Source of the DNA: Nocardioides terrigena
GTDB taxonomy: Bacteria > Actinomycetota > Actinomycetes > Propionibacteriales > Nocardioidaceae
Length of the DNA: 64,000 nt
NCBI RefSeq assembly: GCF_003047265.1
Contig: NZ_PZYY01000002.1
Span: 372,001 to 436,000, forward strand
Direction: 5' to 3'
Under the pieces are notes generated by a model that saw only the letters and a list, made by a program, of their open reading frames with translations, was not told the DNA's origin and searched no databases. The translations under genes were made by a program, and so were the position numbers. Positions 31,795 to 41,647 of this stretch are shown here, piece after piece (positions within the stretch are counted from its first letter, which is position 1; every line of letters starts with the position of its first letter).

Positions 31795-32696
31795 CCCGTT
31801 TCTCCCGCTCCCTCCGTGCGGCCACGCTGGCCGCCGTCCTCGCGGTCGCCGCGCTCGTGGTCCCGGACTCGGCCGTCGAGCCGACCGGGATCGAGCTGGT
31901 GCGCGTCAAGCGCGCCGGTGGTGTCTCGGTCGGTCCGGACGTGGTCTGGATCCTGGCCGTGGGCTCGGACGCCCGTCCCGGCCAGGACATGCTGCGGTCC
32001 CGGGGCGATGCCCTCCAGCTCATCGGCATCAACACCCGCACCGACTCCGCGACCGCCATCGGCGTGCCCCGCGACTCGTGGGTCTCGATCCCCGGCCACG
32101 GGATGAACAAGATCAACGCGGCGCTCTACTTCGGCGGGCCCCAGGGCATGGCCGGGGCGATGCGCAACCTCGTCGGCATCACCCCCGACTACGTGATGGT
32201 GACCCGGTTCCCCTTCTTCGAGGACATGGTCGACGACATCGGCGGGATCACGGTCAGCAACCCGCGCCGCTTCACCGACCCCAACCTCAAGAAGGAGGGC
32301 TTCGCGCAGGGTCGCATCCGCCTCGGCGGGTACGACGCGATGGCCTTCTCGCGGATCCGCTACGACCTCCCGGGCGGGGACTTCGACCGGTCGGCCAACC
32401 AGCAGCGCACCCTGCGCGGCATCCACGCCCGGATCCGCTCGGAGGCCGACCGCCCGGGCTTCATCGAGCGCGGCGTCATGACGGTGATGAAGCACCTGTC
32501 CACCGACCTGGGGCCGGCGGAGATCTACGAGCTCGCCCAGGCCGTGGCCCAGGTCGAGCCGGGCCGGATCACCACCTGCGTGATCCGGGGCCGTATCGGC
32601 ACCGCTGCCGGGCAGAGCGTGGTCTTCCCGGACGTGGCCCAGGCCCGCCGGCTGGGCGATGCCGCCCGTCGCGACGCCACCCTGCGTGGGTGCTGA
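31791..32696 (+). CDS. LCP (LytR-CpsA-Psr) family cell-wall ligase
   Basis: A 301-residue LCP protein: N-terminal membrane anchor (about 9-27), then DVVWILAVGSDARPGQDMLRSRGDALQLIGINT with the catalytic Asp/Arg, SWVSIPGHGMNKINAALYFGG, GGITV, and MAFSRIRYDLPGGDFDRSANQQR with the conserved Arg pair. LCP enzymes attach wall teichoic-like polymers or arabinogalactan to peptidoglycan from polyprenyl carriers. It shares an ATGA overlap with the lipoprotein gene. Confidence 0.92.
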   Translation: MTRFSRSLRAATLAAVLAVAALVVPDSAVEPTGIELVRVKRAGGVSVGPDVVWILAVGSDARPGQDMLRSRGDALQLIGINTRTDSATAIGVPRDSWVSIPGHGMNKINAALYFGGPQGMAGAMRNLVGITPDYVMVTRFPFFEDMVDDIGGITVSNPRRFTDPNLKKEGFAQGRIRLGGYDAMAFSRIRYDLPGGDFDRSANQQRTLRGIHARIRSEADRPGFIERGVMTVMKHLSTDLGPAEIYELAQAVAQVEPGRITTCVIRGRIGTAAGQSVVFPDVAQARRLGDAARRDATLRGC

Positions 32697-32734
32697 CCCG
32701 ACACCACGACACCAGGGAGACGACACCGGGGAAA

Positions 32735-32789
32735 CGACAGTGGGGAACATCGTCCCGGCCTGGGCCGGAGGATGTTCCCCACTGTGTCG
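32735..32789. terminator. Long inverted repeat between LCP gene and tRNA-Arg
   Basis: CAGTGGGGAACATC (32738-32751) pairs perfectly with GATGTTCCCCACTG (32771-32784); GGCC blocks extend the pairing toward the TGG centre and CGACA/TGTCG continue it outward. This is a strong bidirectional terminator between convergent units, though longer than most. Confidence 0.7.
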
Positions 32790-32795
32790 CGCGAG

Positions 32796-32868
32796 CGCCT
32801 CCGGCAGGATTCGAACCTGCGGCACCTGGTACCGGAAACCAGTGCTCTATCCCCTGAGCTACGGAGGC
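32796..32868 (-). tRNA. tRNA-Arg (anticodon CCG)
   Basis: A 73-nt cloverleaf on the minus strand: acceptor GCCTCCG/CGGAGGC with discriminator G, D arm GCTC-AGGGGATA-GAGC, anticodon stem CTGGT/ACCAG with loop TTCCGGT (anticodon CCG), and T arm GCAGG-TTCGAAT-CCTGC. CCA is not encoded. It reads CGG arginine codons, frequent in this GC-rich genome, and is divergent from argS, whose start is 85 nt away. Confidence 0.96.
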
Positions 32869-32940
32869 CGGGCGTTGCAGACCCTACAACCCTGCTCGTC
32901 GCACCGTGAAACCGGTTCGGGTCGACCCGACGCGCGCCGA

Positions 32941-32946
32941 TAGGCT
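32941..32946 (+). promoter_or_regulatory. -10 box for leaderless argS
   Basis: TAGGCT, 6 nt before the GTG at 32953; probably the promoter of the argS-lysA-hom-thrC-thrB run. Confidence 0.6.
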
Positions 32947-32952
32947 GGGTCG

Positions 32953-34623
32953 GTGAACCCAGGCCAGCTCTCCCTGACCATCGTCGACGCCCTCGAGTCC
33001 CTCGTGGCGGACGGCTCCGTGGCGCTGCCCCAGGGCGTGCCCACGACGGTCACCGTGGAGCGGCCGCGCCAGAAGGGCCACGGCGACTACGCCACCAACG
33101 TCGCCCTCCAGCTCGCCAAGGCCGCCCAGGTCGACGGCGCGGGCACCAACCCGCGCGCGCTCGCCGCGCTGGTGGCCGCCCGGCTGGCCGAAGCCGACGG
33201 TGTCGCCGGCGTCGAGGTCGCCGGGCCGGGCTTCCTCAACATCACCGTCGAGGCGGGCGCCCAGGGGCAGGTCGCCGCCGACATCGTGGCCGCCGGGGCG
33301 GCGTACGGCTCGTCCGACACCTTCGCGGGGGAGCGGATCAACCTCGAGTTCGTCTCCGCCAACCCGACCGGCCCGCTGCACCTGGGGGGCGTCCGCTGGG
33401 CGGCCGTCGGGGACGCGCTCGGCCGGGTCTTCGAGAAGACCGGGGCCGTCGTCACCCGGGAGTACTACTTCAACGACCACGGCGCCCAGATCGACCGCTT
33501 CAGCTCCTCCCTCCTGGCCAGCGCCCGCGGCCGCCAGGCCCCCGAGGACGGGTACGGCGGGGAGTACATCCACGAGATCGCCCGCTCCGTGGTGGAGCAG
33601 CGCCCCGAGGTGCTGGACCTCGACGACCCGTCGGCGCAGGAGGTCTTCCGCCAGGTCGGCGTCGAGATGATGTTCACCGAGATCAAGCAGTCGCTGCACG
33701 ACTTCAAGGTGGACTTCGACGTCTACTTCCACGAGGACGACCTGCACCGCAGCGGGGCCGTGGGCCGGGCGGTGGAGCGGCTCACCGGGCTGGGCAACAC
33801 CTACGAGAAGGACGGGGCCACCTGGCTGGCGACCGAGAAGTTCGGTGACGACAAGGACCGGGTCGTCATCAAGTCCGACGGCCAGGGCGCCTACCTGTCC
33901 GGCGACCTCGCCTACTACCTCGACAAGCGCGAGCGCGGCTTCGACCGCTGCTTCATCATGCTCGGGGCCGACCACCACGGCTACGTCGGCCGGATGATGG
34001 CCATGTGCGCGGCCTTCGGCGACGAGCCGCACGTCAACCTCGAGATCCTGATCGGACAGATGGTCAACCTGCTCCGCGACGGCCAGCCGCTGCGGATGTC
34101 CAAGCGGGCCGGCACCGTCGTCACCATCGACGACCTGGTGGGGGCGATCGGCGTCGACGCGGCGCGCTACGCGCTGGCCCGCTACAGCAGCGACAGCCCC
34201 ATCGACATCGACCTCGACCTGTGGGCGCGCGCCACCAACGACAACCCCGTCTTCACCGTCCAGTACGCCCACGCCCGCGTGGCGAGCCTGATGCGCAACG
34301 CCGCCGACCTCGGCGTCAAGGCGGAGAGCCACCCGCACCTCTTGGTGCACGACAAGGAGGGCGAGCTGCTCCGCGCGCTCGCCGAGCTGCCGCGCGTCAT
34401 CACCGCGGCGGCCGAGCTGCGCGAGCCGCACCGCATCGCCCGCTACCTCGAGGAGCTGGCGGGCACCTACCACCGCTTCTACGACAGCTGCCGGGTGCTG
34501 CCCCGCGGTGACGAGGAGACGTCCGACCTGCACCGCGCCCGGCTGCTGCTCGTCGACGCGACACGGGTCGTGCTGGCCAACGGGCTCGACCTGCTCGGCG
34601 TCTCCGCCCCCGAGCGGATGTGA
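32953..34623 (+). CDS. argS: Arginyl-tRNA synthetase
   Basis: A 556-residue class I synthetase: N-terminal Arg-tRNA synthetase additional domain, HIGH-equivalent [10 protein letters not shown] (about residue 138), KMSKS-equivalent MSKRAG (about 384), and the C-terminal DALR anticodon-binding helices ([32 protein letters not shown]). It charges tRNA-Arg with arginine. A tRNA-Arg gene lies divergently upstream. lysA starts 3 nt after its stop, so it heads an amino-acid synthesis operon as in M. tuberculosis (Rv1292). Confidence 0.97.
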   Translation: MNPGQLSLTIVDALESLVADGSVALPQGVPTTVTVERPRQKGHGDYATNVALQLAKAAQVDGAGTNPRALAALVAARLAEADGVAGVEVAGPGFLNITVEAGAQGQVAADIVAAGAAYGSSDTFAGERINLEFVSANPTGPLHLGGVRWAAVGDALGRVFEKTGAVVTREYYFNDHGAQIDRFSSSLLASARGRQAPEDGYGGEYIHEIARSVVEQRPEVLDLDDPSAQEVFRQVGVEMMFTEIKQSLHDFKVDFDVYFHEDDLHRSGAVGRAVERLTGLGNTYEKDGATWLATEKFGDDKDRVVIKSDGQGAYLSGDLAYYLDKRERGFDRCFIMLGADHHGYVGRMMAMCAAFGDEPHVNLEILIGQMVNLLRDGQPLRMSKRAGTVVTIDDLVGAIGVDAARYALARYSSDSPIDIDLDLWARATNDNPVFTVQYAHARVASLMRNAADLGVKAESHPHLLVHDKEGELLRALAELPRVITAAAELREPHRIARYLEELAGTYHRFYDSCRVLPRGDEETSDLHRARLLLVDATRVVLANGLDLLGVSAPERM

Positions 34624-34626
34624 GTC

Positions 34627-36063
34627 GTGCCCACCTCGCACCCCTCCGGCTGGGCCCACGCCGACGGCGCCCTCAGCCAGGCCCGACCGGGCGGACCGCA
34701 CTGGCTGCGCGAGCCCGCCGACCCCAACTCGCTGGTCCCGATCCTCTGGTCGTCCACGGCGGCCAAGGACGACGGCGTGCTGAGCGTCGGCGGCGTCAGC
34801 CTGCCGGACCTCGTCGCCGAGCACGGCAGCCCGGCGTACGTCCTCGACGAGCGCGACTTCCGCGAGCGCGCCCGCGCCTTCGCCGACGCGTTCGCGGCGT
34901 ACGACGTGTTCTTCGCCGGCAAGGCGTTCCTCTCCACCACCACCGTCCGGTGGCTGGCCGAGGAGGGCCTGCACCTCGACGTGTGCTCCGGCGGCGAGCT
35001 GACCGTGGCCGAGCGGGCCGGCTTCCCGATGGAGCGGGTCGGCTTCCACGGCAACAACAAGACGGTGCGCGAGCTCGAGCGGGCGGTCGGGCTCGGCGTG
35101 GGCCGGGTCATCGTGGACTCCTTCGACGAGGTCGAGCGGCTGGCCGCGGTGGTTTCGAGGCTCGCTGGCGCTCGCACCTCAACCACCGAGGGGATCGGCG
35201 TGATGATCCGGGTCACCGCCGGCGTCGAGGCCCACACCCACGAGTACATCGCCACCGCCCACGAGGACCAGAAGTTCGGCTTCTCCATCGCCTCGGGCGA
35301 CGCCTTCGAGGCCGTACGCCGCGTCGAGGCGGCGCCGGGGCTGCGCCTGCTCGGCCTGCACAGTCACATCGGCAGCCAGATCTTCGACTCGTCCGGCTTC
35401 GAGGTCGCGGCCCGCCGGGTGCTCGCCCTGCACGCCCGCGTCAGCGAGGAGCTCGGGGTGCAGATGCCCGAGATGGACCTCGGCGGCGGCTTCGGGATCG
35501 CCTACACGACCCAGGACGACCCCAGCGACCCGGCGCAGCTCGCGACCGAGCTGACCAAGATCGTCGAGCACGAGTGCCGGGCGCTCGGCGTCGACGTGCC
35601 CCGGCTGTCCATCGAGCCCGGCCGGGCGATCGTCGGCCCCGCCATGTGCACGGTCTACGAGGTCGGCACCGTCAAGGAGGTCGCCCTCGACGGCGGCGCC
35701 CGCCGCACCTACGTCTCGGTCGACGGCGGGATGAGCGACAACATCCGCACCGCCCTGTACGACGCCGACTACTCCTGCACGCTCGCCTCGCGCGCCTCGG
35801 ACGCGCCGGCGATCCTGGCCCGTGTCGTCGGCAAGCACTGCGAGGCGGGCGACATCGTCGTCAAGGACGAGTTCCTGCCCGGCGACGTGCAACCCGGCGA
35901 CCTGGTGGCCGTGCCCGGCACCGGCGCCTACTGCCGGGCGATGGCATCCAACTACAACCACGCGCCACGTCCTCCGGTGATCGCTGTGCGGGACGGGAAG
36001 ACCTCCGTGGTGCTGAGGCGCGAGACTGAGGACGATGTGCTGTCGACAGACGTGGGTGCGTGA
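34627..36063 (+). CDS. lysA: Diaminopimelate decarboxylase
   Basis: A 478-residue PLP enzyme, last step of lysine synthesis. Motifs: PLP lysine region FFAGKAFLSTT, HGNNKT, GVEAHTHEYIATAHEDQKFGFS, LHSHIGSQI, DLGGGFGIAY, EPGRAIVG, and DGGMSDNIRTALY. It is somewhat longer than its homologues; part of the excess is a REP-like element at 35149-35187 read in frame as VVSRLAGARTSTT (about residues 175-187), in the loop before GIGVMIRV. Start GTG 34627 lies 3 nt after argS. Its stop overlaps the hom GTG. Confidence 0.96.
   Translation: MPTSHPSGWAHADGALSQARPGGPHWLREPADPNSLVPILWSSTAAKDDGVLSVGGVSLPDLVAEHGSPAYVLDERDFRERARAFADAFAAYDVFFAGKAFLSTTTVRWLAEEGLHLDVCSGGELTVAERAGFPMERVGFHGNNKTVRELERAVGLGVGRVIVDSFDEVERLAAVVSRLAGARTSTTEGIGVMIRVTAGVEAHTHEYIATAHEDQKFGFSIASGDAFEAVRRVEAAPGLRLLGLHSHIGSQIFDSSGFEVAARRVLALHARVSEELGVQMPEMDLGGGFGIAYTTQDDPSDPAQLATELTKIVEHECRALGVDVPRLSIEPGRAIVGPAMCTVYEVGTVKEVALDGGARRTYVSVDGGMSDNIRTALYDADYSCTLASRASDAPAILARVVGKHCEAGDIVVKDEFLPGDVQPGDLVAVPGTGAYCRAMASNYNHAPRPPVIAVRDGKTSVVLRRETEDDVLSTDVGA
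35149..35187. repeat. REP-like palindromic element inside lysA
   Basis: GGTGGTTTCGAGG ... CCTCAACCACC: imperfect inverted arms around GCTCGCTGGCGCTCG. I recognise GGTTTCGAGGCTCGC...GCACCTCAACC as a common intergenic repeat of Nocardioides-type genomes. Its 39 bp keep the lysA frame open. Confidence 0.7.
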
Positions 36064-37370
36064 TGGGTGAGGGAGACAAGCGACCGGACAGGCTCCGGGT
36101 CGCGGTGCTCGGGTGCGGCTCGGTCGGGTCGCAGGTGGTGCGGCTGCTGACCGAGCAGGCCGGGGACCTCGAGGCCCGGGTCGGTGCCCCCGTCGAGCTG
36201 GTGGGGGTCGCCGTACGCCGCCTCGACGCCGCCCGCGAGGTGGACGTGCCGGCGGACCTGCTGACCACCGACGCCGCCGGGCTGGTGACCCGCGACGACG
36301 TCGACCTGGTCGTCGAGGTCATCGGGGGGATCGAGCCCGCGCGCTCGCTGATCCTCTCGGCGCTCGACCACGGCGCCAGCGTCGTCACCGCCAACAAGGC
36401 GCTGCTGGCCGAGGACGGCCCGACCCTGTTCGAGGCGGCCGAGAAGGCCGACCGCGACCTCTACTACGAGGCAGCCGTCGCCGGCGCCATCCCGATCCTG
36501 CGGCCGCTGCGCGAGTCGCTGGCCGGGGACAAGGTCACCCGGGTGCTGGGCATCGTCAACGGCACTACCAACTTCATCCTCGACAAGATGGACACCTCGG
36601 GCGCCGGCTTCTCCGAGGCGCTCGAGGAGGCCCAGGAGCTCGGCTACGCCGAGGCCGACCCGACCGCGGACGTCGAGGGCTTCGACGCCGCCGCCAAGGC
36701 CGCGATCCTGGCCAGCCTGGCCTTCCACTCCCGGGTCACCGCGGCCGACGTCTACCGCGAGGGCATCTCCGAGGTGACCGCGGGCGACATCGCCTCGGCC
36801 CGCGAGATGGGCTCGGTGGTCAAGCTGCTCGCCATCTGCGAGCTGCGCGACGACCAGGTGGCCGTGCGCGTCCACCCGGCCATGATCCCGCGCTCGCACC
36901 CGCTGGCCAGCGTGCGCGAGGCCTACAACGCGGTCTTCGTGGAGTCCGAGGCCGCCGGTCAGCTCATGTTCTACGGGCCGGGGGCCGGCGGGTCGCCGAC
37001 GGCGAGCGCCGTGCTCGGCGACCTGGTGACCGTCGCCCGCAACCGCCTCGCGCGCACCCGCGGCGCGGGGGAGTCGGCGTACGCCGATCGCGCGGTGCTG
37101 CCGATGGGGGAGACCCGCACGCGCTACCACGTGGCCCTCGACGTCGACGACCGCTCGGGCGTGCTCGCCGCGGTCGCGACGGCGTTCGCCGACCAGGGCG
37201 TGTCGATCCAGACCGTGCGCCAGGAGGGGCGGGGCGCCGACGCCCAGCTCGTGGTGGTGTCGCACGCCGCGACCGACGCCGCGCTGAGCGCCACCGTGGA
37301 GCACCTGCGCACCATGGACATCGTCCGCGACGTCACCTCGGTGATGCGGGTCGAGGGTGGCGACGAATGA
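36060..37370 (+). CDS. hom: Homoserine dehydrogenase
   Basis: A 436-residue enzyme (aspartate semialdehyde to homoserine). NAD(P) loop [17 protein letters not shown], then [57 protein letters not shown] with the catalytic Lys/Asp, and a C-terminal ACT domain ([31 protein letters not shown]) that typically mediates threonine feedback. The GTG at 36060 overlaps the lysA stop; ATG 36063 is an alternative. ATGA overlap couples it to thrC. Confidence 0.96.
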   Translation: MMGEGDKRPDRLRVAVLGCGSVGSQVVRLLTEQAGDLEARVGAPVELVGVAVRRLDAAREVDVPADLLTTDAAGLVTRDDVDLVVEVIGGIEPARSLILSALDHGASVVTANKALLAEDGPTLFEAAEKADRDLYYEAAVAGAIPILRPLRESLAGDKVTRVLGIVNGTTNFILDKMDTSGAGFSEALEEAQELGYAEADPTADVEGFDAAAKAAILASLAFHSRVTAADVYREGISEVTAGDIASAREMGSVVKLLAICELRDDQVAVRVHPAMIPRSHPLASVREAYNAVFVESEAAGQLMFYGPGAGGSPTASAVLGDLVTVARNRLARTRGAGESAYADRAVLPMGETRTRYHVALDVDDRSGVLAAVATAFADQGVSIQTVRQEGRGADAQLVVVSHAATDAALSATVEHLRTMDIVRDVTSVMRVEGGDE

Positions 37371-38455
37371 GTCCCGACGCCCCCTGGGCACGCCACCAGT
37401 GGCGCGGCCTCATCGAGGAGTACCGCGACCTCATCGACCTGCTGCCCGAGGGCCTCGAGCCGGTCACCCTGCGCGAGGGCGGCACGCCGCTCGTGCACTC
37501 GGAGTGGCTCTCGTCGCTGACCGGCGGCCAGGTGTGGCTCAAGGTCGAGGGCGACAACCCCACGGGGTCCTTCAAGGACCGCGGCATGACGACCGCCATC
37601 TCGGTGGCCAGGCACGAGGGGGCCCAGGCCGTCGTCTGCGCCTCGACCGGCAACACGTCGGCCTCGATGGCGGCGTACGCCGCGAAGGCGGGACTCAAGC
37701 CGCTCGTCCTCGTGCCCGAGGGCAAGATCGCGGCCGGCAAGATGGCGCAGGCCGTCGTGCACGGCGCGCAGATCATCATGGTGCGCGGCAACTTCGACCA
37801 CTGCCTGCACATGGCCAAGGGCCTCGCGTGGAACTACCCGGTCGCGCTGGTCAACTCGGTCAACCCGGTCCGGCTCCAGGGCCAGAAGACCGCGGCGTTC
37901 GAGATCTGCGACTTCCTCGGCGACGCCCCCGACTACCACCTGCTGCCGGTCGGCAACGCCGGCAACATCTCGGCGTACTGGATGGGCTACGAGCAGTACG
38001 CCGACCTCGGCCGCTCGTCCAAGCGGCCGGTCATGCGTGGCTTCCAGGCGGAGGGTGCCGCTCCGCTGGTGACCGGTGAGCCCTTCCCGGACCCGGAGAC
38101 CAAGGCGACCGCGATCCGGATCGGCAACCCGGCCTCGTGGAAGCTCGCCGAGGCGGCCGCGCACGAGTCCGGCGGCCGGTTCGCTGCCCTGTCGGACGCG
38201 CAGATCCTGGCCGCCCAGGCCGAGCTGGCCCGCCACGACGGCGTCTTCGTCGAGCCGGCCTCGGCCGCGGGGATCGCCGGACTGCTCTCCGAGCTCGCGG
38301 CGGGGGAGAGCTACGCCGGGGCGACGGTCGCGATCACGGTGACCGGCCACGGCCTCAAGGACACCGCCACCGCGCTCGAGTCCTTCGGCGACATCGTCGA
38401 CACCGTGGTGGACGCCGACGTGGACGCCGCGGCCGCGGCCGCCGGGCTCGTCTGA
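37367..38455 (+). CDS. thrC: Threonine synthase
   Basis: A 362-residue fold-type II PLP enzyme converting O-phosphohomoserine to threonine. PLP lysine in [30 protein letters not shown]; phosphate-binding [27 protein letters not shown]. The ATG at 37367 overlaps the hom stop (ATGA). The size matches the short bacterial form of actinobacteria and Bacillus. It is followed by thrB 3 nt later. Confidence 0.96.
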   Translation: MSPDAPWARHQWRGLIEEYRDLIDLLPEGLEPVTLREGGTPLVHSEWLSSLTGGQVWLKVEGDNPTGSFKDRGMTTAISVARHEGAQAVVCASTGNTSASMAAYAAKAGLKPLVLVPEGKIAAGKMAQAVVHGAQIIMVRGNFDHCLHMAKGLAWNYPVALVNSVNPVRLQGQKTAAFEICDFLGDAPDYHLLPVGNAGNISAYWMGYEQYADLGRSSKRPVMRGFQAEGAAPLVTGEPFPDPETKATAIRIGNPASWKLAEAAAHESGGRFAALSDAQILAAQAELARHDGVFVEPASAAGIAGLLSELAAGESYAGATVAITVTGHGLKDTATALESFGDIVDTVVDADVDAAAAAAGLV

Positions 38456-38458
38456 TCC

Positions 38459-39358
<900 letters not shown>

Positions 39359-39372
39359 CGCGACGGCCCTGC

Positions 39373-39378
39373 TAGCCT
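39373..39378 (+). promoter_or_regulatory. -10 box of rho
   Basis: TAGCCT downstream of thrB; transcription would start near 39385, leaving a leader of about 170 nt before the rho GTG. The -35 is weak. Confidence 0.45.
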
Positions 39379-39509
39379 GTGGGCGCGCCGTATCGGCGTG
39401 AGCTCCCGCCGCTGCGGTCCTGCCGCTGGCGAGGGAGCACCCTCTCCTCCCGGTGTGTCCTCCTCGAGCGGCGCGCGACCAGCCGGTCCCGGGACCACCT
39501 GTCAGCACC

Positions 39510-39536
39510 AGCCAGCCCCGTGTCCGGGGCCTGGCT
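39510..39536 (+). promoter_or_regulatory. Hairpin in the rho mRNA leader
   Basis: AGCCAGCCCCG / CGGGG-C-CTGGCT forms an 11-bp stem with one bulge and a short TGTC loop, ending 21 nt before the rho start codon. A second small palindrome (GGTCCCGGGACC, 39485-39496) precedes it. It may take part in control of rho expression; no T-run follows. Confidence 0.45.
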
Positions 39537-39557
39537 CCAAGCGTGGGAAGGGCTCAC

Positions 39558-41606
39558 GTGACCGACTCAGCAACGCCCAGCGCCAAGAAGCGTGGGGGCG
39601 GGCTCAGCTCCATGCTCCTCGCCGACCTCAAGTCGATGGCCGCGGGCATGGGCATCTCCGGCGCGGGCTCCATGAAGAAGGCGCAGCTCGTCGACGCCAT
39701 CAAGGGAGCCCAGTCCGGGCAGTCCGGCAAGCCGGCCGCCGAGAGCGCACCCCCGGCCGCCGCCAGCGCGCCTCCGGCGGCCGCCGCGAGCGCCCCGCGC
39801 GTCACCCGCACCCAGCGTCCCGCGCGCCGTACGGCCGCCGCCGCCGTCGAGCAGACCCCGCCCGCGGAGGCCCCGGCCCAGCAGGCCCAGGACGAGCGAC
39901 CCGCACGCGAGGACCGCCCGGCCCGCGACGACCGCCCCGCCGAGGAGGCGCAGGGCGAGTCCTCGTCGTCCGCCGGCCAGTCGACCGACGATCAGGGCGA
40001 GACGCGCTCGTCGCGCCAGCGCACGCGCAACCAGGCCCGCCAGCAGGACGATGCCGGCCAGGACGACCAGCGCTCCAAGTCCGACCAGAAGGGTCAGGAC
40101 CAGAAGGGCCAGGACCAGAAGGGCCAGCGCGGTCAGGACCGGCAGGATCGCCAGGACCGCCAGGACCGCCAGGATCGCCAGGATCGCCAGGACGGCCAGC
40201 AGGCCGGGTCCCGCGACCAGCAGGGCAAGCAGGGTGACCAGCAGGGCAAGCAGGGCGGCCAGCAGAACAGCCAGCCCAACCAGGGCCAGTCGAACCAGGG
40301 CCAGTCGAACCAGGGCCAGCACGGCGGCCAGGACCAGCAGGACCTCGACGACGACGGCGAGGGCGGCAGCCGCCGCAACCGTCGCCGTCGTGGCCGGGAC
40401 CGCGAGCGGGCCGTCAACCGCCCGGGCAACCGCAACGAGCCCGACACCACGGTGCTCGAGGACGACGTGCTCGTCCCGGCGGCGGGCATCCTCGACGTGC
40501 TCGACAACTACGCCTTCGTCCGGACCTCGGGCTACCTGCCCGGGACCGACGACGTGTACCTCTCCCTGTCGATGGTGCGGAAGTTCGGCCTGCGCCGCGG
40601 CGACGCCATCGTCGGCCAGGTGCGCCAGCCCCGCGAGGGCGAGCGCAAGGAGAAGTTCAACCCGATGGTGCGCATCGACAGCGTCAACGGGGCGGACCCG
40701 GAGGCGGCGCGCGAGCGGGTCGACTTCGACTCCTTCACCCCGGTGCACCCCGACGACCGGCTCCGGCTCGAGACCGACTCGGGCAACCTGGTCGGCCGGA
40801 TGATCGACCTCGTGGCGCCGATCGGCAAGGGCCAGCGCGGGCTCGTGCTGGCGCCCCCGGACGCGGGCATCACCACCGTGCTGCAGTCGGTCGCGGCGTC
40901 GATCTCGCGCAACAACCCCGACTGCCACCTGATGATCGTGCTCATCGACGAGCGTCCCGAGGAGGTCACCGACTTCCAGCGCCAGGTCAAGGGCGAGGTG
41001 ATCGCCTCGACCTTCGACCGGCCCTCCACCGACCACACGATGGTCGCCGAGCTGGCGATCGAGCGGGCCAAGCGGCTCGTCGAGCTCGGCCACGACGTGG
41101 TCGTCCTTCTCGACTCGCTCACCCGCCTCGGCCGGGCCTACAACCTGGCGGCGCCGGCCAACGGCCGGGTGCTGGCCGGTGGCGTGGACGCGACGGCGCT
41201 GCACCCGCCGAAGAAGTTCTTCGGCGCCGCGCGCAACATCGAGCAGGGCGGGTCGCTCACCATCCTGGCCACCGCGCTGGTGGACACGGGCTCGGCGACC
41301 GACGAGGTCATCCTCGAGGAGTTCACCGGCACCGCCAACAGCGTGCTGCGGCTGAGCGGCGACGTCGCCGCGCGGCGTACGTTCCCCGCGGTCGACGTCC
41401 TCGCCTCCAGCACGCGGCGCGAGGACCTCCTCCTCAGCCGCGAGGAGCTGGAGATCGTGGAGAAGCTGCGACGCTCGCTGCTCGACCGCACCGCGGTCGA
41501 GGCGCACGACGACGTCCTCGGACGGGTGCGGGCGACGCAGTCCAACATCGAGCTGCTGACCCAGGTCCAGCGGGCCCCGGTGGCCGGCGCCGCGAAGCGT
41601 CGCTGA
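39558..41606 (+). CDS. rho: Transcription termination factor Rho, with substituted ATPase P-loop
   Basis: A 682-residue Rho. Residues 15-52 are the Rho-N helical domain (LLADLKSMAAGMGISGAG); 53-290 are a disordered Asp/Gln/Arg/Asn-rich insertion typical of actinobacterial Rho; about 300-395 are the RNA-binding OB fold (GILDVLDNYAFVRTSGYLPG, RQPREGERKEKFN). The motor domain keeps the catalytic Glu465 (LIDERPEEV), Walker B Asp519 (VVVLLDSLTRLGRAYN) and GGVDATALHPPK, but the Walker A motif reads PPDAGITT: the two conserved lysines of PPKAGKT are Asp435 and Ile438. The R-loop lysine of EEFKGTGN is Thr590 (EEFTGTAN). ATP-driven termination is therefore doubtful. Start: GTG 39558 with GGGAAGG upstream. 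It lies at the canonical thrB-rho-rpmE locus. Confidence 0.93.
   Translation: MTDSATPSAKKRGGGLSSMLLADLKSMAAGMGISGAGSMKKAQLVDAIKGAQSGQSGKPAAESAPPAAASAPPAAAASAPRVTRTQRPARRTAAAAVEQTPPAEAPAQQAQDERPAREDRPARDDRPAEEAQGESSSSAGQSTDDQGETRSSRQRTRNQARQQDDAGQDDQRSKSDQKGQDQKGQDQKGQRGQDRQDRQDRQDRQDRQDRQDGQQAGSRDQQGKQGDQQGKQGGQQNSQPNQGQSNQGQSNQGQHGGQDQQDLDDDGEGGSRRNRRRRGRDRERAVNRPGNRNEPDTTVLEDDVLVPAAGILDVLDNYAFVRTSGYLPGTDDVYLSLSMVRKFGLRRGDAIVGQVRQPREGERKEKFNPMVRIDSVNGADPEAARERVDFDSFTPVHPDDRLRLETDSGNLVGRMIDLVAPIGKGQRGLVLAPPDAGITTVLQSVAASISRNNPDCHLMIVLIDERPEEVTDFQRQVKGEVIASTFDRPSTDHTMVAELAIERAKRLVELGHDVVVLLDSLTRLGRAYNLAAPANGRVLAGGVDATALHPPKKFFGAARNIEQGGSLTILATALVDTGSATDEVILEEFTGTANSVLRLSGDVAARRTFPAVDVLASSTRREDLLLSREELEIVEKLRRSLLDRTAVEAHDDVLGRVRATQSNIELLTQVQRAPVAGAAKRR
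40083..40326 (+). repeat. Short tandem repeats in the Rho disordered region
   Basis: Three arrays in frame: a 15-bp unit encoding DQKGQ (three copies), a 9-bp unit CAGGAYCGC encoding QDR (about six copies, 40141-40190), and a 15-bp unit AACCAGGGCCAGTCG encoding NQGQS (three copies, near 40279-40320). Expansion of the disordered insertion appears to be by slippage. Confidence 0.85.
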
Positions 41607-41647
41607 CGCGGGCTAGGGTCGACAGGGACAGGACCGAGGAGGCGGAC

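Noticed and set aside
32735..32868. Integration (att) site of a genomic island at the tRNA gene
   Set aside because: No integrase and no direct repeat of the tRNA 3' end was found nearby; flanking genes are housekeeping and ordered as in other actinobacteria.
40083..40326. Regularly spaced short repeats that might suggest a CRISPR array
   Set aside because: Units are 9 and 15 bp, in frame within rho, with no unique spacers. No CRISPR or cas gene was seen anywhere in the window.
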